63,387 bases of DNA. It comes from Clostridia bacterium. Its GTDB lineage: Bacteria; Bacillota; Clostridia; Oscillospirales; CAG-272. Where the stretch lies: assembly GCA_017533565.1 (NCBI GenBank), contig JAFXHU010000018.1:1-63387 (forward strand), written 5' to 3'. The stretch's first letter is position 1; each line of letters begins with the position of its first letter. This document shows, one piece after another, positions 51,985-60,326 of this stretch. The translations under genes and the position numbers were made by a program. The notes under the pieces are model-generated. The model made no database searches and was not told the origin of the DNA. It saw nothing but the letters and a program-made list of their open reading frames with translations.

Positions 51985-54228
51985 ATGAACGAAGCAGAGA
52001 GAGTTTTCTCACGATTTCCCGATTTTATAAAGGAATATATCTATAACCACGGTTGGAGCGAGCTTCGTGATATCCAGCTTGACGCCGCGCGTGTTATATT
52101 TGAAACCGATGCGAATTTACTGCTTTCCTCGTCAACCGCATCGGGAAAAACCGAGGCGGCGTTCTTCCCGATTTTAACCGATATTCTCGATTCGCCCGAT
52201 TATCACACCTCGGTTTCGGTGCTTTATATCGCGCCGCTGAAATCGCTCATAAACGACCAGTTTTACCGCCTTGACGAGCTACTCGATATGACGGGCGTGC
52301 GCGTCACGCACTGGCACGGCGACGTCGGCGTGTCGCATAAGTCGAAGCTTTTGAAGCAGCCCGAGGGCATACTCCAGATAACCCCCGAATCGCTTGAATC
52401 TATGGTTATCAACCGCGCAAACGATATTCCGCGCCTTTTCGGCGGCTTAAAATACGTCGTCATCGACGAAATACACGCCCTAATCGGACAGGACAGGGGC
52501 AACCAGGTTATCTGCCTTCTGTCGCGAATTGCGCGCCTTATCGGTCACTCTCCGCGCCGCGTCGGTCTTTCGGCAACCTGCGGAGATTTGAAAATCGCCT
52601 CTGACTGGCTCGGTGCGGGAAGCGGAAGGGAAACGGTTGCCCCCGTCCCGCCGCGCACTCCTCTTAAATGGAGGCTCGGTCTTGAGCATTTTTATATACA
52701 AAACCCAAACGAAATCCAAACCGACGATGCAAGCCTCTCCACCGCCGACTCCTCAAAAAAGGGCGGGTATGCAAGGCTTGACCCCGGCTTTGAGTTTCTT
52801 TACGATAACCTCTACGGCAAAAAGGCACTCGTCTTTTCAAATTCGCGCGAGGAAACCGAATACGTGACCGCAACCCTGCGCCAGATTTCGCGTGCAAGAG
52901 GGGACGAGGACGTTTTCTACATTCACCACGGCAATCTTTCCGCCTCGCTTCGCGAGGATGCGGAGCGCACGATGAAGGACGAGGCCGTTACCCGTGCCGT
53001 AACCTGCGCCACCGTCACGCTGGAGCTTGGTATCGACATCGGACGGCTTGACCGCGTGGCACAAATCGGCTCTCCTACCACGGTTTCGGGCTTTTTGCAA
53101 AGGCTCGGCAGGTCGGGACGCCGCGGCGCACCCCCCGAAATGCTTATGCTTTACCGCGAGGAAACGCCACTTCCGAACGCACCGCTGCCCGATATAATTC
53201 CGTGGGAGCTTTTGCGCGGCATCGGTATTGTGGAGCTTTATTCCTCCGAAAGGTTTATAGAGCCTCCCCGCGTAAAGAAAATGCCGCTTTCTCTTGCCTT
53301 TCACCAAACGCTCTCGACGGTTGCCTCTCTCGGGGAGCTTACGCCAAGGCAGCTTGCCGACCGAGTTTTGTCGCTCCCCCCGTTTGCCGAGCTTTCGCGC
53401 GAAAGCTACCGCGCGCTTCTCGTTTCAATGATAAACGACGAGTATCTCGAGCTTACCGAAACGAAGGGGCTTATCATCGGCTTAAAGGGGGAGAGAATAA
53501 TCAACTCCTTTAAATTCTACGCGGTCTTTAAGGACAGCGAGGACTATACCGTAAGATGCGACAGCGAGGAGATAGGCACGATTACCACTCCGCCGCCCGT
53601 GGGTGACCGCTTTGCCCTCGCGGGCAGGGTTTGGGAGGTAAAGGAGGTCGATATACCCCGCCGCCTCATCTTCGTAAAGGGCGTGGAGGGAAAAATGGAG
53701 GTTTCCTGGCCCGGTGACAGCGGCGAAATCCACACGAAGCTCCTGATTGCAATGCGCGACGTCCTCTTTAACCGAAAGGATTACGCCTTCCTCGGTGACA
53801 ACGCCCGCGCAAGGCTTGAAAACGCTCGCAGAGTCGCGAAAAACGCAAAAATGGACGAAAGAATGCTGGTCCACCTCGGCGGTCAAAGCTACGTCCTTTT
53901 CCCCTGGCTTGGTACTCGCGCCTTTCGTACTATGCGCCGACTTTTGCAAAAAAACGCAACCCGACTCGGTATATCGGATATACAAAGCGAGGGCTGCTGC
54001 TATATAACCTTCAAGGCAAGGGCGGAGGCAGGCGAGCATCTTATGCAAAATCTTTGCGATATTATTTCGACGGAGGGGCTTGACGTCCTTTCTCTCGTTA
54101 ACGGCGGGGAGTGTCCCGTATTCGATAAATTCGACGAATACATTCCCGCGGAGCTGTTGCGGGAGGCTTATGCCGCCGACCGACTTGACGGTGCGGAGGT
54201 AATTGAAAGAATTACGGAGGGAATATGA
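51985..54228 (+). CDS. Lhr/BrxHI-like superfamily 2 helicase
   Basis: A 747-residue DEAD/DEAH-type helicase. Motif I is STASGKTE at residues 50-57, motif II DEIH at 161-164, motif III LSATCGD, and the second RecA domain carries VTLELGIDIGRLDRVAQIGSP and GRSGRRG (motif VI). The C-terminal 300 residues are the longer Lhr-type extension. It would unwind nucleic acid using ATP. ATG 51985 has GAGG upstream. Same operon as the TerB and BrxD-like proteins, the BrxD-BrxHI partnership of BREX type 2; its stop overlaps the methyltransferase start by four bases. Confidence 0.9.
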   Translation: MNEAERVFSRFPDFIKEYIYNHGWSELRDIQLDAARVIFETDANLLLSSSTASGKTEAAFFPILTDILDSPDYHTSVSVLYIAPLKSLINDQFYRLDELLDMTGVRVTHWHGDVGVSHKSKLLKQPEGILQITPESLESMVINRANDIPRLFGGLKYVVIDEIHALIGQDRGNQVICLLSRIARLIGHSPRRVGLSATCGDLKIASDWLGAGSGRETVAPVPPRTPLKWRLGLEHFYIQNPNEIQTDDASLSTADSSKKGGYARLDPGFEFLYDNLYGKKALVFSNSREETEYVTATLRQISRARGDEDVFYIHHGNLSASLREDAERTMKDEAVTRAVTCATVTLELGIDIGRLDRVAQIGSPTTVSGFLQRLGRSGRRGAPPEMLMLYREETPLPNAPLPDIIPWELLRGIGIVELYSSERFIEPPRVKKMPLSLAFHQTLSTVASLGELTPRQLADRVLSLPPFAELSRESYRALLVSMINDEYLELTETKGLIIGLKGERIINSFKFYAVFKDSEDYTVRCDSEEIGTITTPPPVGDRFALAGRVWEVKEVDIPRRLIFVKGVEGKMEVSWPGDSGEIHTKLLIAMRDVLFNRKDYAFLGDNARARLENARRVAKNAKMDERMLVHLGGQSYVLFPWLGTRAFRTMRRLLQKNATRLGISDIQSEGCCYITFKARAEAGEHLMQNLCDIISTEGLDVLSLVNGGECPVFDKFDEYIPAELLREAYAADRLDGAEVIERITEGI

Positions 54229-54977
54229 TTTACGACCTTATTGCACCCATATACGATGCCGTAAACGGCGAAATCGACTACGCACGCTGGGCGGATTTTA
54301 TCCTTGAGTGCCAGGCTCGGCATTCGGATATAAAGGCGGAGCTTGTGCTTGACCTCGGCTGCGGGACGGGTAAAATGACCGCGGAGCTTGCACGCCGCGG
54401 CTACGATATGACGGGCGTTGACTACTCCCCCGAAATGCTTGATTTGGCAAGACGGCGCGCACAGGAGGAGGGGCTTGACGGCATTCTCTGGCTTTGCCAG
54501 AGCTTTACCGAGCTTGACCTCTACGGCACTGTTGACCTCGCGGTTTCCTGCCTTGACTGTATAAACCATCTGACCTCTGCCGCCGAATTAAAGGCCGCCC
54601 TCGCCCTCGTGCATAACTTTCTTGTCCCCGACGGACTTTTCGTTTTTGATATAAACGGAAGGGCAAAGTTTGAGCGCGTTTACTCCGACCGCGCCTACGT
54701 TTTCGAGGGGGAGGACGGAATTTGCATCTGGCAAAACGATTACAGCCCCAAAACCCGCATTTGCGATTTTTATATCACGATGCTAACCGAGGACGGGGAG
54801 GGGAAATACGAAAGATGCGACGAGGTGCAAAGCGAGAGAATGTACACGCTACGCTCAATGTATTCCGCGTTAAGGGCGGTCGGCTTTGAGCCGCTTGGCG
54901 CGTATTCGGATTTTGACTTTACCCCCGCAACCGATGACGACGAGCGCATATATATCGTCGCAAAATGTAAGAAATGA
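54225..54977 (+). CDS. Class I SAM-dependent methyltransferase
   Basis: A 250-residue Rossmann-fold methyltransferase. Motif I is VLDLGCGTGKMT at residues 41-52, the acidic end of strand 2 is GVDYSPEML, and AVSCLDCINHL marks motif IV. It lacks an NPPY-type motif, so a small molecule or protein is a likelier target than DNA adenine. ATGA overlaps link it to both the helicase upstream and hslO downstream. In other Clostridia a methyltransferase next to hslO is not rare, so it may belong to that pair and not to the helicase system. Confidence 0.87.
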   Translation: MIYDLIAPIYDAVNGEIDYARWADFILECQARHSDIKAELVLDLGCGTGKMTAELARRGYDMTGVDYSPEMLDLARRRAQEEGLDGILWLCQSFTELDLYGTVDLAVSCLDCINHLTSAAELKAALALVHNFLVPDGLFVFDINGRAKFERVYSDRAYVFEGEDGICIWQNDYSPKTRICDFYITMLTEDGEGKYERCDEVQSERMYTLRSMYSALRAVGFEPLGAYSDFDFTPATDDDERIYIVAKCKK

Positions 54978-54988
54978 AAGGGAAGACT

Positions 54989-55885
54989 ATGGAAAACAAA
55001 AATAAAAAATCAACGATGCTTCGCGCAATGACCCGCGACGGCTCGGCGCGTCTTATAGTAATAAACTCGCGTGAAATGGTAAACGGTATGCGCGCCGCGC
55101 ACACCACCTCTCCGACGGCTACTGCCGCACTCGGGCGCACTCTGACCGCCGCCTCGATGATTGGCACGATGCTCCCCGAGGAGGGCGACACCGTTACGAT
55201 AACCTTTTCGGGCGACGGAGAGGCGGGCAAAATCATCGCGGTGGGCGACTACTTCGGTAACGTAAAGGGCTATATCCAAAACCCCCTTGCAAATCCCCCG
55301 AAGAAGCCAAACGGAAAGCTTGACGTCGGCGCGGCTGTCGGTGCGGGCACGCTCTCCTTTGTAAAGGCTGTCGGTGACGGCGACCTCCAAACTGGAATGA
55401 CCGAAATCGTCACGGGCGAAATTGCGGAGGACATCGCAACGTATTTTGCTCTTTCAGAGCAAATTCCCACCGTCCTCTCTCTTGGAGTGCGGGTTGACAA
55501 GGATTATTCCTGCCTTGCCGCGGGCGGCGTGCTTATACAGCTTTTGCCCTTTCCCGACGAAAATACCGTTAATCTCATAGAGAGAAATGCACAAAGCCTT
55601 GCCAACATTTCTCAATACTTTGAACTCGGTATGACCAACGAGCAGATTGCGGATATTGCAATGACCGATATTCCGTATGACGTTTTTGATAACCTCGAGG
55701 TGGAGTATAAATGCGATTGCTCGCGCGATAGAATGAGAAAGAAAATTCTCTCGCTCGGCTCTGCCGAAATTGCGAAAATGCTCGACGAGCAGCAGGCGGA
55801 GGGCAAGCCGCGCGAGCTTACCGCGGTATGCCGCTTCTGCAATACAGAATATACCTATACCGAGGCGGAGCTGCTCGGTAAATAA
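54989..55885 (+). CDS. hslO: Hsp33 redox-regulated chaperone
   Basis: A 298-residue Hsp33. It starts with TMLRAMTRDGSARLIVINSREMVNGMRAAHTTSPTATAALGRTLTAASMIGTML, the family core, and has the redox zinc site C242-x-C244 and C281-x2-C284 (YKCDCSRDRM ... AVCRFCNTEY). Oxidation releases zinc and activates holdase function. ATG 54989 has AAAGGGA upstream; an in-frame ATG at 54974 overlaps the methyltransferase stop and would add five residues. It is the last gene of the operon beginning at 48646. Confidence 0.96.
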   Translation: MENKNKKSTMLRAMTRDGSARLIVINSREMVNGMRAAHTTSPTATAALGRTLTAASMIGTMLPEEGDTVTITFSGDGEAGKIIAVGDYFGNVKGYIQNPLANPPKKPNGKLDVGAAVGAGTLSFVKAVGDGDLQTGMTEIVTGEIAEDIATYFALSEQIPTVLSLGVRVDKDYSCLAAGGVLIQLLPFPDENTVNLIERNAQSLANISQYFELGMTNEQIADIAMTDIPYDVFDNLEVEYKCDCSRDRMRKKILSLGSAEIAKMLDEQQAEGKPRELTAVCRFCNTEYTYTEAELLGK

Positions 55886-55951
55886 CCCTTAAAGGACCTT
55901 TCTCAAAAGGGCGAAATTCTTGGCAATTATTGAAAAAGCAAAACGGCAAAT

Positions 55952-55989
55952 ACAATCTCCTCGCATATAATGTAGGGGAGATTTTTTCT
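55952..55989 (+). terminator. Terminator of the TerB-to-hslO operon
   Basis: AATCTCC/GGAGATT stem with a large loop and T6. The loop contains TATAAT without a matching -35. Confidence 0.7.
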
Positions 55990-56004
55990 TTTCGGAGGAT
56001 TAAA

Positions 56005-56568
56005 ATGAACGAACAAGGCGAACGAATTTTCCCCCAAAAAAGCGACCCTATGACCCTGTTTTTATCCGAGGAAGCAATCCTCCGTCACAGGGAATACGCG
56101 CGCAACCTTCGGCTTAAATATTCAATTCTGCAAAAGAGCGAAATCGTATTAAATTCTTTAAATATAAGCGAAATACAGTGGCAGAAGCTAAAGCCCGACC
56201 TTTCAGGCGAGGCGTTTTCGCTGCTCTCTGAACTGTCACTTCACGAGTGCTTTTTCGCTTCGTTTAGCGAAAAGGAGCTTTTGCCGCTGCCGCCATCGGT
56301 GCGCGAATACGAGTCTGCCGCCGAGCTTTTAAATCACCTGTACCGCCTCGCTTATACCGGCAACGACGGCGGCTTTCTTGTCGTTTATAAATCACGCGGA
56401 AAAACCGTGGTGGGTCGTATTTTCCCACCCTACCGCGAATTGCTTACCTTTACCCCGTTGCTTGCCATTGACCTTTATGAGCACACCTATTTTTCCGACT
56501 ACGGCTTTGAGCGCGGTGGTTATCTTGTTGCCGCACTCTCGCACCTTAATCTCGATTTACTTGCCTAA
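56005..56568 (+). CDS. Fe/Mn superoxide-dismutase-like protein
   Basis: A 187-residue protein of SOD-like length. The C-terminal segment PLLAIDLYEHTYFSDYGFERGGYLVAALSHLNLDLL matches the SOD end (DxWEHAY..DY), and four candidate metal ligands are present in order: His28 (LRHREYAR), His80 (SLHECFF), Asp156 and His160 (AIDLYEH). The usual N-terminal LHHxxHH cluster and active-site Gln/Trp pattern are not recognisable, so activity is uncertain. I chose ATG 56005 with CGGAGG upstream. It is divergent from typical SODs but not obviously broken. Confidence 0.75.
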   Translation: MNEQGERIFPQKSDPMTLFLSEEAILRHREYARNLRLKYSILQKSEIVLNSLNISEIQWQKLKPDLSGEAFSLLSELSLHECFFASFSEKELLPLPPSVREYESAAELLNHLYRLAYTGNDGGFLVVYKSRGKTVVGRIFPPYRELLTFTPLLAIDLYEHTYFSDYGFERGGYLVAALSHLNLDLLA

Positions 56569-56582
56569 ATTTTAAAAAGCGG

Positions 56583-56611
56583 TTGAAAAAAAGCTCCCCG
56601 TGTGGTAAAAT
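56583..56611 (+). promoter_or_regulatory. Promoter of the phosphofructokinase gene
   Basis: TTGAAA, 17-bp spacer ending TGG, TAAAAT, 25 bp before the ATG. Confidence 0.83.
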
Positions 56612-56636
56612 AAAGAAAAAACTCTGGGAGGGCATT

Positions 56637-57881
56637 ATGTCACTTCTTTACGGAAATGCCGTCGTCGGACAGTCGGGCGGCCCAACCTCCGCAATAAACG
56701 CAACGCTTTCGGGTGTTATCCGCGGCGCATACGAGGCGCACGGGGCGGGTATCATTGAAAAGCTTTACGGTATGAAAAACGGTATCGAGGGATTTCTTCG
56801 CGAGGATTTTGTAAGCCTCTTTGAAATCTTCGACACACCCGAAAAGCTTCAAACCCTTGAAACCACACCTGCCGCCGCCCTCGGCTCCTGCAGAAGAAAG
56901 CTGAAGGACCACGAAAAGGATGCCGATACCTTTGCCGAGATACTTCGTATCTTCAAAAAATACGACATTCGCTATTTCTTCTACATCGGCGGTAACGATT
57001 CAATGGATACCGTGTTAAAGCTTTCTCGCTATGCCGCCGACCACGACTTTGAAATGCGTGTTGTCGGTATTCCGAAAACCATCGATAACGACCTTATGGC
57101 GACCGACCACACACCCGGCTTTGGCTCTGCGGCGAAATTCGTCGCCACCACTGTAAAGGAAATCTTGCGCGACGTTTCGGTTTACACAATGAATGCCGTC
57201 ACTATCGTCGAGATTATGGGACGCGACGCGGGCTGGCTTACCGCCTCCGCAGCCTTGCCTCTGCTTTCGGGCGGAATGGCTCCCGACCTTATTTACCTGC
57301 CCGAAAAGGTATTTGACCCCGAAAAATTCATCGCCGACGTAAGGGCTGCGCTTGAAAAGCACCCCGCAATCCTCGTCGCCGCATCCGAGGGTATTAAGCT
57401 CGCAAACGGCCATTACGTCGGAGAGGGCACCGACTCCCGAAAGGTTGACGCCTTCGGTCACACCGCGCTTTCGGGTACGGGAAGGGTGCTGGAGGAGCTT
57501 GTAAAGGACGAAATCGGTTGCAAGGTGCGCTCTATTGAATTATCCCTTCCGCAAAGATGCGCGGCGCATATCGCATCTCTTACCGATCTTCGCGAATCGG
57601 TGGAGGTTGGCCGCGGCGGAGTCCTTTCCGCGATTGCGGGCGCAACGGGCGTTATGATGACCATCGTGCGCGATAACGAGGGTGGGGAATATTCCTTCCA
57701 CGTCGGCACTGCGGATATTTCAAAAATCGCCAACGAAATTCGCAGAGTACCCGACGAATACATCAATGCCGAGGGCAACGGAATTACGGCGGCGGGGCTT
57801 GACTACCTCGCACCGCTTATCGTCGGAGAGCCGTATATTGAATACGAAAACGGTTTACCGAAGCATTTTGTAATCGAATAA
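56637..57881 (+). CDS. pfp: 6-phosphofructokinase, PPi-type
   Basis: A 414-residue phosphofructokinase. GGND at residues 118-121 has Asp where ATP-dependent enzymes have Gly, and PKTIDND at 146-152 carries the Lys of pyrophosphate-dependent enzymes; both point to PPi as phosphoryl donor. The MGRDAGW and QRCAAHIASLTDLRE segments are also family-typical. It catalyses reversible fructose-6-phosphate phosphorylation in glycolysis. GGGAGGG precedes ATG 56637. Confidence 0.92.
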   Translation: MSLLYGNAVVGQSGGPTSAINATLSGVIRGAYEAHGAGIIEKLYGMKNGIEGFLREDFVSLFEIFDTPEKLQTLETTPAAALGSCRRKLKDHEKDADTFAEILRIFKKYDIRYFFYIGGNDSMDTVLKLSRYAADHDFEMRVVGIPKTIDNDLMATDHTPGFGSAAKFVATTVKEILRDVSVYTMNAVTIVEIMGRDAGWLTASAALPLLSGGMAPDLIYLPEKVFDPEKFIADVRAALEKHPAILVAASEGIKLANGHYVGEGTDSRKVDAFGHTALSGTGRVLEELVKDEIGCKVRSIELSLPQRCAAHIASLTDLRESVEVGRGGVLSAIAGATGVMMTIVRDNEGGEYSFHVGTADISKIANEIRRVPDEYINAEGNGITAAGLDYLAPLIVGEPYIEYENGLPKHFVIE

Positions 57882-57886
57882 CCGCA

Positions 57887-57923
57887 CAAAAGGAGCGCAA
57901 ATCGCGCTCCTTTTAATTTTTTT
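57887..57923 (+). terminator. Terminator of the phosphofructokinase gene
   Basis: AAAAGGAGCGC/GCGCTCCTTTT stem followed by T-rich sequence. Confidence 0.9.
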
Positions 57924-57942
57924 AATATATTCTAAAAACGTA

Positions 57943-57972
57943 TTGACAAAATCCGCGCTTCTGTGCTATAAT
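57943..57972 (+). promoter_or_regulatory. Promoter of metK
   Basis: TTGACA, 18-bp spacer ending TGC, TATAAT, about 22 bp before the riboswitch aptamer. Confidence 0.9.
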
Positions 57973-57992
57973 AATCCCGCTAAAAAAATATA

Positions 57993-58122
57993 TGCTTATC
58001 AAGAGAGGCGGAGGGACTGGCCCTATGAAGCCCGGCAACCTGTTAATTCAAGGTGCCAATTCCTGACAGATGAGGTTTTTCGGTCGGGAGTTGCCGCAGC
58101 TTGGCAATTTCCGTTTTTCTTT
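57993..58122 (+). promoter_or_regulatory. SAM-I (S-box) riboswitch with terminator
   Basis: The aptamer (about 57993-58076) has the S-box core: CTTATCAAGAGAGGCGGAGG, then GGCCCTATGAAGCCCGGCAAC, AAGGTGCCAATTCC and GACAGATGAG, whose last bases pair with the first. The expression platform is the terminator GGGAGTTGCC/GGCAATTTCC with T5 (58086-58122). When S-adenosylmethionine binds, the terminator forms and metK is switched off, a direct product feedback. Confidence 0.97.
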
Positions 58123-58141
58123 TGATAAAGAAGGAGTAATT

Positions 58142-59326
58142 ATGAAAAAAGTTTTATTCACCTCCGAATCGGTTACCGAGGGGCATCCCGATAAAATCTG
58201 CGACAAAATCTCGGATGCGATTCTTGACGAAATCTTGGCACAGGACCCCGAAAGCCGCGTTGCCTGCGAAACCTTTGCAACCACGGGTATTATCACCGTA
58301 AGGGGCGAAATCACCACGAAGGCAAAATTCGACGTACAGAAAATAGTTCGCGACACCGTTTGCGAAATCGGCTACGACAGGGCAAAGTACGGCTTTGACG
58401 GAAGAACCTGCGCCGTTATGTCCTCTATTCACGAGCAGTCGGAGGATATCGCCCTTGGCGTTGATAAATGCCTCGAGGCAAAGGAGGGCACCTCAACCAA
58501 CAGCCTTGATACGGGTGCGGGTGACCAGGGGCTTATGTTCGGCTACGCCTGCGACGAAACCCCCGAGCTTATGCCGCTTCCCATCTCGCTCGCGCACAAG
58601 CTTGCAATGCGCCTTACCGAGGTGAGAAAGAACGGAAGGCTTAACTACCTCCGTCCCGACGGAAAAACGCAGGTTACCGTTGAATATATTGACGGCGTGC
58701 CCGCCCGTGTCGATACAATCGTCGTTTCCTCACAGCATTCCGCTGAAATCGATAACGCCACGATAAGAAAGGATATTATCGAGCAGGTTATCCTCCCCGT
58801 CGTGCCCTCCGCGCTTCTTGACGGAAAGGTAAATATCTACGTCAATCCCACGGGACGCTTCGTTATCGGCGGACCGCAGGGCGATACGGGACTTACGGGA
58901 AGGAAAATTATCGTCGATACGTACGGCGGCTACTCCAGACACGGAGGCGGCGCATTTTCGGGTAAAGACCCGACGAAGGTTGACCGCAGTGCCTCCTACG
59001 CCGCAAGATACGTTGCGAAAAACGTCGTAAAGGCGGGACTCGCTACGAAATGCGAGGTACAGCTTGCCTACGCCATCGGTATTGCAAAGCCCGTTTCGGT
59101 TATGATTGACACCTTTGGTACTGCGGTATGCGACGAGGCAAAAATTGCCGACGCGGTTAATCAGCTCGTTGACCTTCGCCCCGCGGCAATTATCGAAAAG
59201 CTTGAGCTTCGTAAGCCCATTTACAAGAACCTCGCCGCATACGGACATATGGGACGCGAGGACCTCGGCGTAAAGTGGGAGGAGTGCGATATCGCGGACA
59301 AGCTTCGCACCCTCTGCCTCGGCTAA
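58142..59326 (+). CDS. metK: S-adenosylmethionine synthetase
   Basis: A 394-residue MetK, making SAM from methionine and ATP. Motifs: [21 protein letters not shown] at the start, [12 protein letters not shown] (residues about 119-130), [42 protein letters not shown]. Full length. AAGGAG precedes ATG 58142. Controlled by the SAM-I riboswitch upstream. Its terminator is duplicated 1.8 kb downstream, past the RHS fragment. Confidence 0.98.
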   Translation: MKKVLFTSESVTEGHPDKICDKISDAILDEILAQDPESRVACETFATTGIITVRGEITTKAKFDVQKIVRDTVCEIGYDRAKYGFDGRTCAVMSSIHEQSEDIALGVDKCLEAKEGTSTNSLDTGAGDQGLMFGYACDETPELMPLPISLAHKLAMRLTEVRKNGRLNYLRPDGKTQVTVEYIDGVPARVDTIVVSSQHSAEIDNATIRKDIIEQVILPVVPSALLDGKVNIYVNPTGRFVIGGPQGDTGLTGRKIIVDTYGGYSRHGGGAFSGKDPTKVDRSASYAARYVAKNVVKAGLATKCEVQLAYAIGIAKPVSVMIDTFGTAVCDEAKIADAVNQLVDLRPAAIIEKLELRKPIYKNLAAYGHMGREDLGVKWEECDIADKLRTLCLG

Positions 59327-59339
59327 TTCCGTTTAAATA

Positions 59340-59376
59340 CCCCCGCGACCCCGAAAAATCGGGGTCGCTTTTATTT
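59340..59376 (+). terminator. metK terminator; left copy of a 37-bp direct repeat
   Basis: GCGACCCCG/CGGGGTCGC stem with an AAAAAT loop and TTTTATTT. The same 37 bases recur at 61183-61219. Confidence 0.95.
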
Positions 59377-59451
59377 CTCCCCGCCGCAAAGCGGTGAAAT
59401 CCCGCCCGAAAAAAGAAAAAACACCTAAAAAACGAAATCCCGCCCCAAAAG

Positions 59452-59480
59452 TTGACAAAATCGCCACGGTATGCTAAAAT
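59452..59480 (+). promoter_or_regulatory. Promoter upstream of the displaced RHS tip
   Basis: TTGACA, 17-bp spacer ending TGC, TAAAAT. The RHS frame opens right after it (59483), so the promoter abuts the truncation point. The stretch 59377-59451 has no other feature. Confidence 0.85.
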
Positions 59481-59566
59481 AAGAGCGTAAAGGCGCGGTA
59501 AAGGCACAATCCAAAGCAAAATATTTCAAAAGCGACGTAGTATCGGTATATGACAATTCGGGAATT

Positions 59567-60325
59567 ATGCGGTTGTCCTATTCGTACGATGCGTGGGGAC
59601 AGTGTGAAATCGAATACGTTAACGGCGGAGAATTTTGCACCGCAAGGAAAAACCGTTTAGCCTACCGCGGCTACTATTACGACACCGACCTCGGGCTTTA
59701 CTATCTGCAAAGCAGGTATTACGATGCGAATACTTGTAGATTTATAAACGCCGACAGCTATATCTCCACCGGTCAGGGAATCCTCGGCTATAATATGTAC
59801 GCTTATTGCGGAAATAATCCGGTGAATCGTGTTGACCCTACGGGAGAGGCTTTGTGGTATTGGCTTTGCTATGCGGTTTCTCCTGTGGTTACAACCGTTC
59901 TCGCTACTGCAAATGATATATATCAAATTGCTTCGGGGGCGGTAAAGCCTTTAGAAAACGATGAACAAGATAGTGTGCAAATTCAAAATTCAAATAAAAT
60001 TTTAACACCTTTTGCACAAACAGCTATAGCAATTTATACTGATTACATAAAACCAGAAACAAAAGATTTGATTAATGGTTCAGTATATGGTGTTGTTTTT
60101 GAATGGACATTACATAATATTGCATACGATGCTTTAACGTTTTTGGGTGTTAAAGGAAATTTGGTAGAAAGTGCTGCTCACGTTGATGTAGGAAGTACAA
60201 TCTATTCTGATAACACTCATAAAAATGCAAGTAAGGCAATGCATATATTTTACACCGCAAGTTTCATTTTTAATCCAAAATCTGTAATGTTTGACATCGT
60301 TACACACGTTTTTAGGAGAAAGTGA
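59567..60325 (+). CDS. 5'-truncated RHS core plus C-terminal tip (orphan cassette)
   Basis: 252 residues from the only ATG; RHS homology continues upstream without a start codon to about 59522 (YFKSDVVSVYDNSG). It holds the end of the RHS core (YDAWG..., YRGYYYDTDLGLYYLQSRYYDANTCRFINADSY, NPVNRVDPTG), closely matching the large RHS protein, and then a tip of about 160 residues unrelated to the other tip (EWTLHNIAYDALTFLG...ASKAMHIFYTASFIF). No signal peptide or shell, so it cannot be exported by itself: a displaced orphan tip or remnant. The tip DNA is much AT-richer than the flanking core genes. ATG lacks a good RBS. Confidence 0.8.
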   Translation: MRLSYSYDAWGQCEIEYVNGGEFCTARKNRLAYRGYYYDTDLGLYYLQSRYYDANTCRFINADSYISTGQGILGYNMYAYCGNNPVNRVDPTGEALWYWLCYAVSPVVTTVLATANDIYQIASGAVKPLENDEQDSVQIQNSNKILTPFAQTAIAIYTDYIKPETKDLINGSVYGVVFEWTLHNIAYDALTFLGVKGNLVESAAHVDVGSTIYSDNTHKNASKAMHIFYTASFIFNPKSVMFDIVTHVFRRK

Positions 60326-60326
60326 T

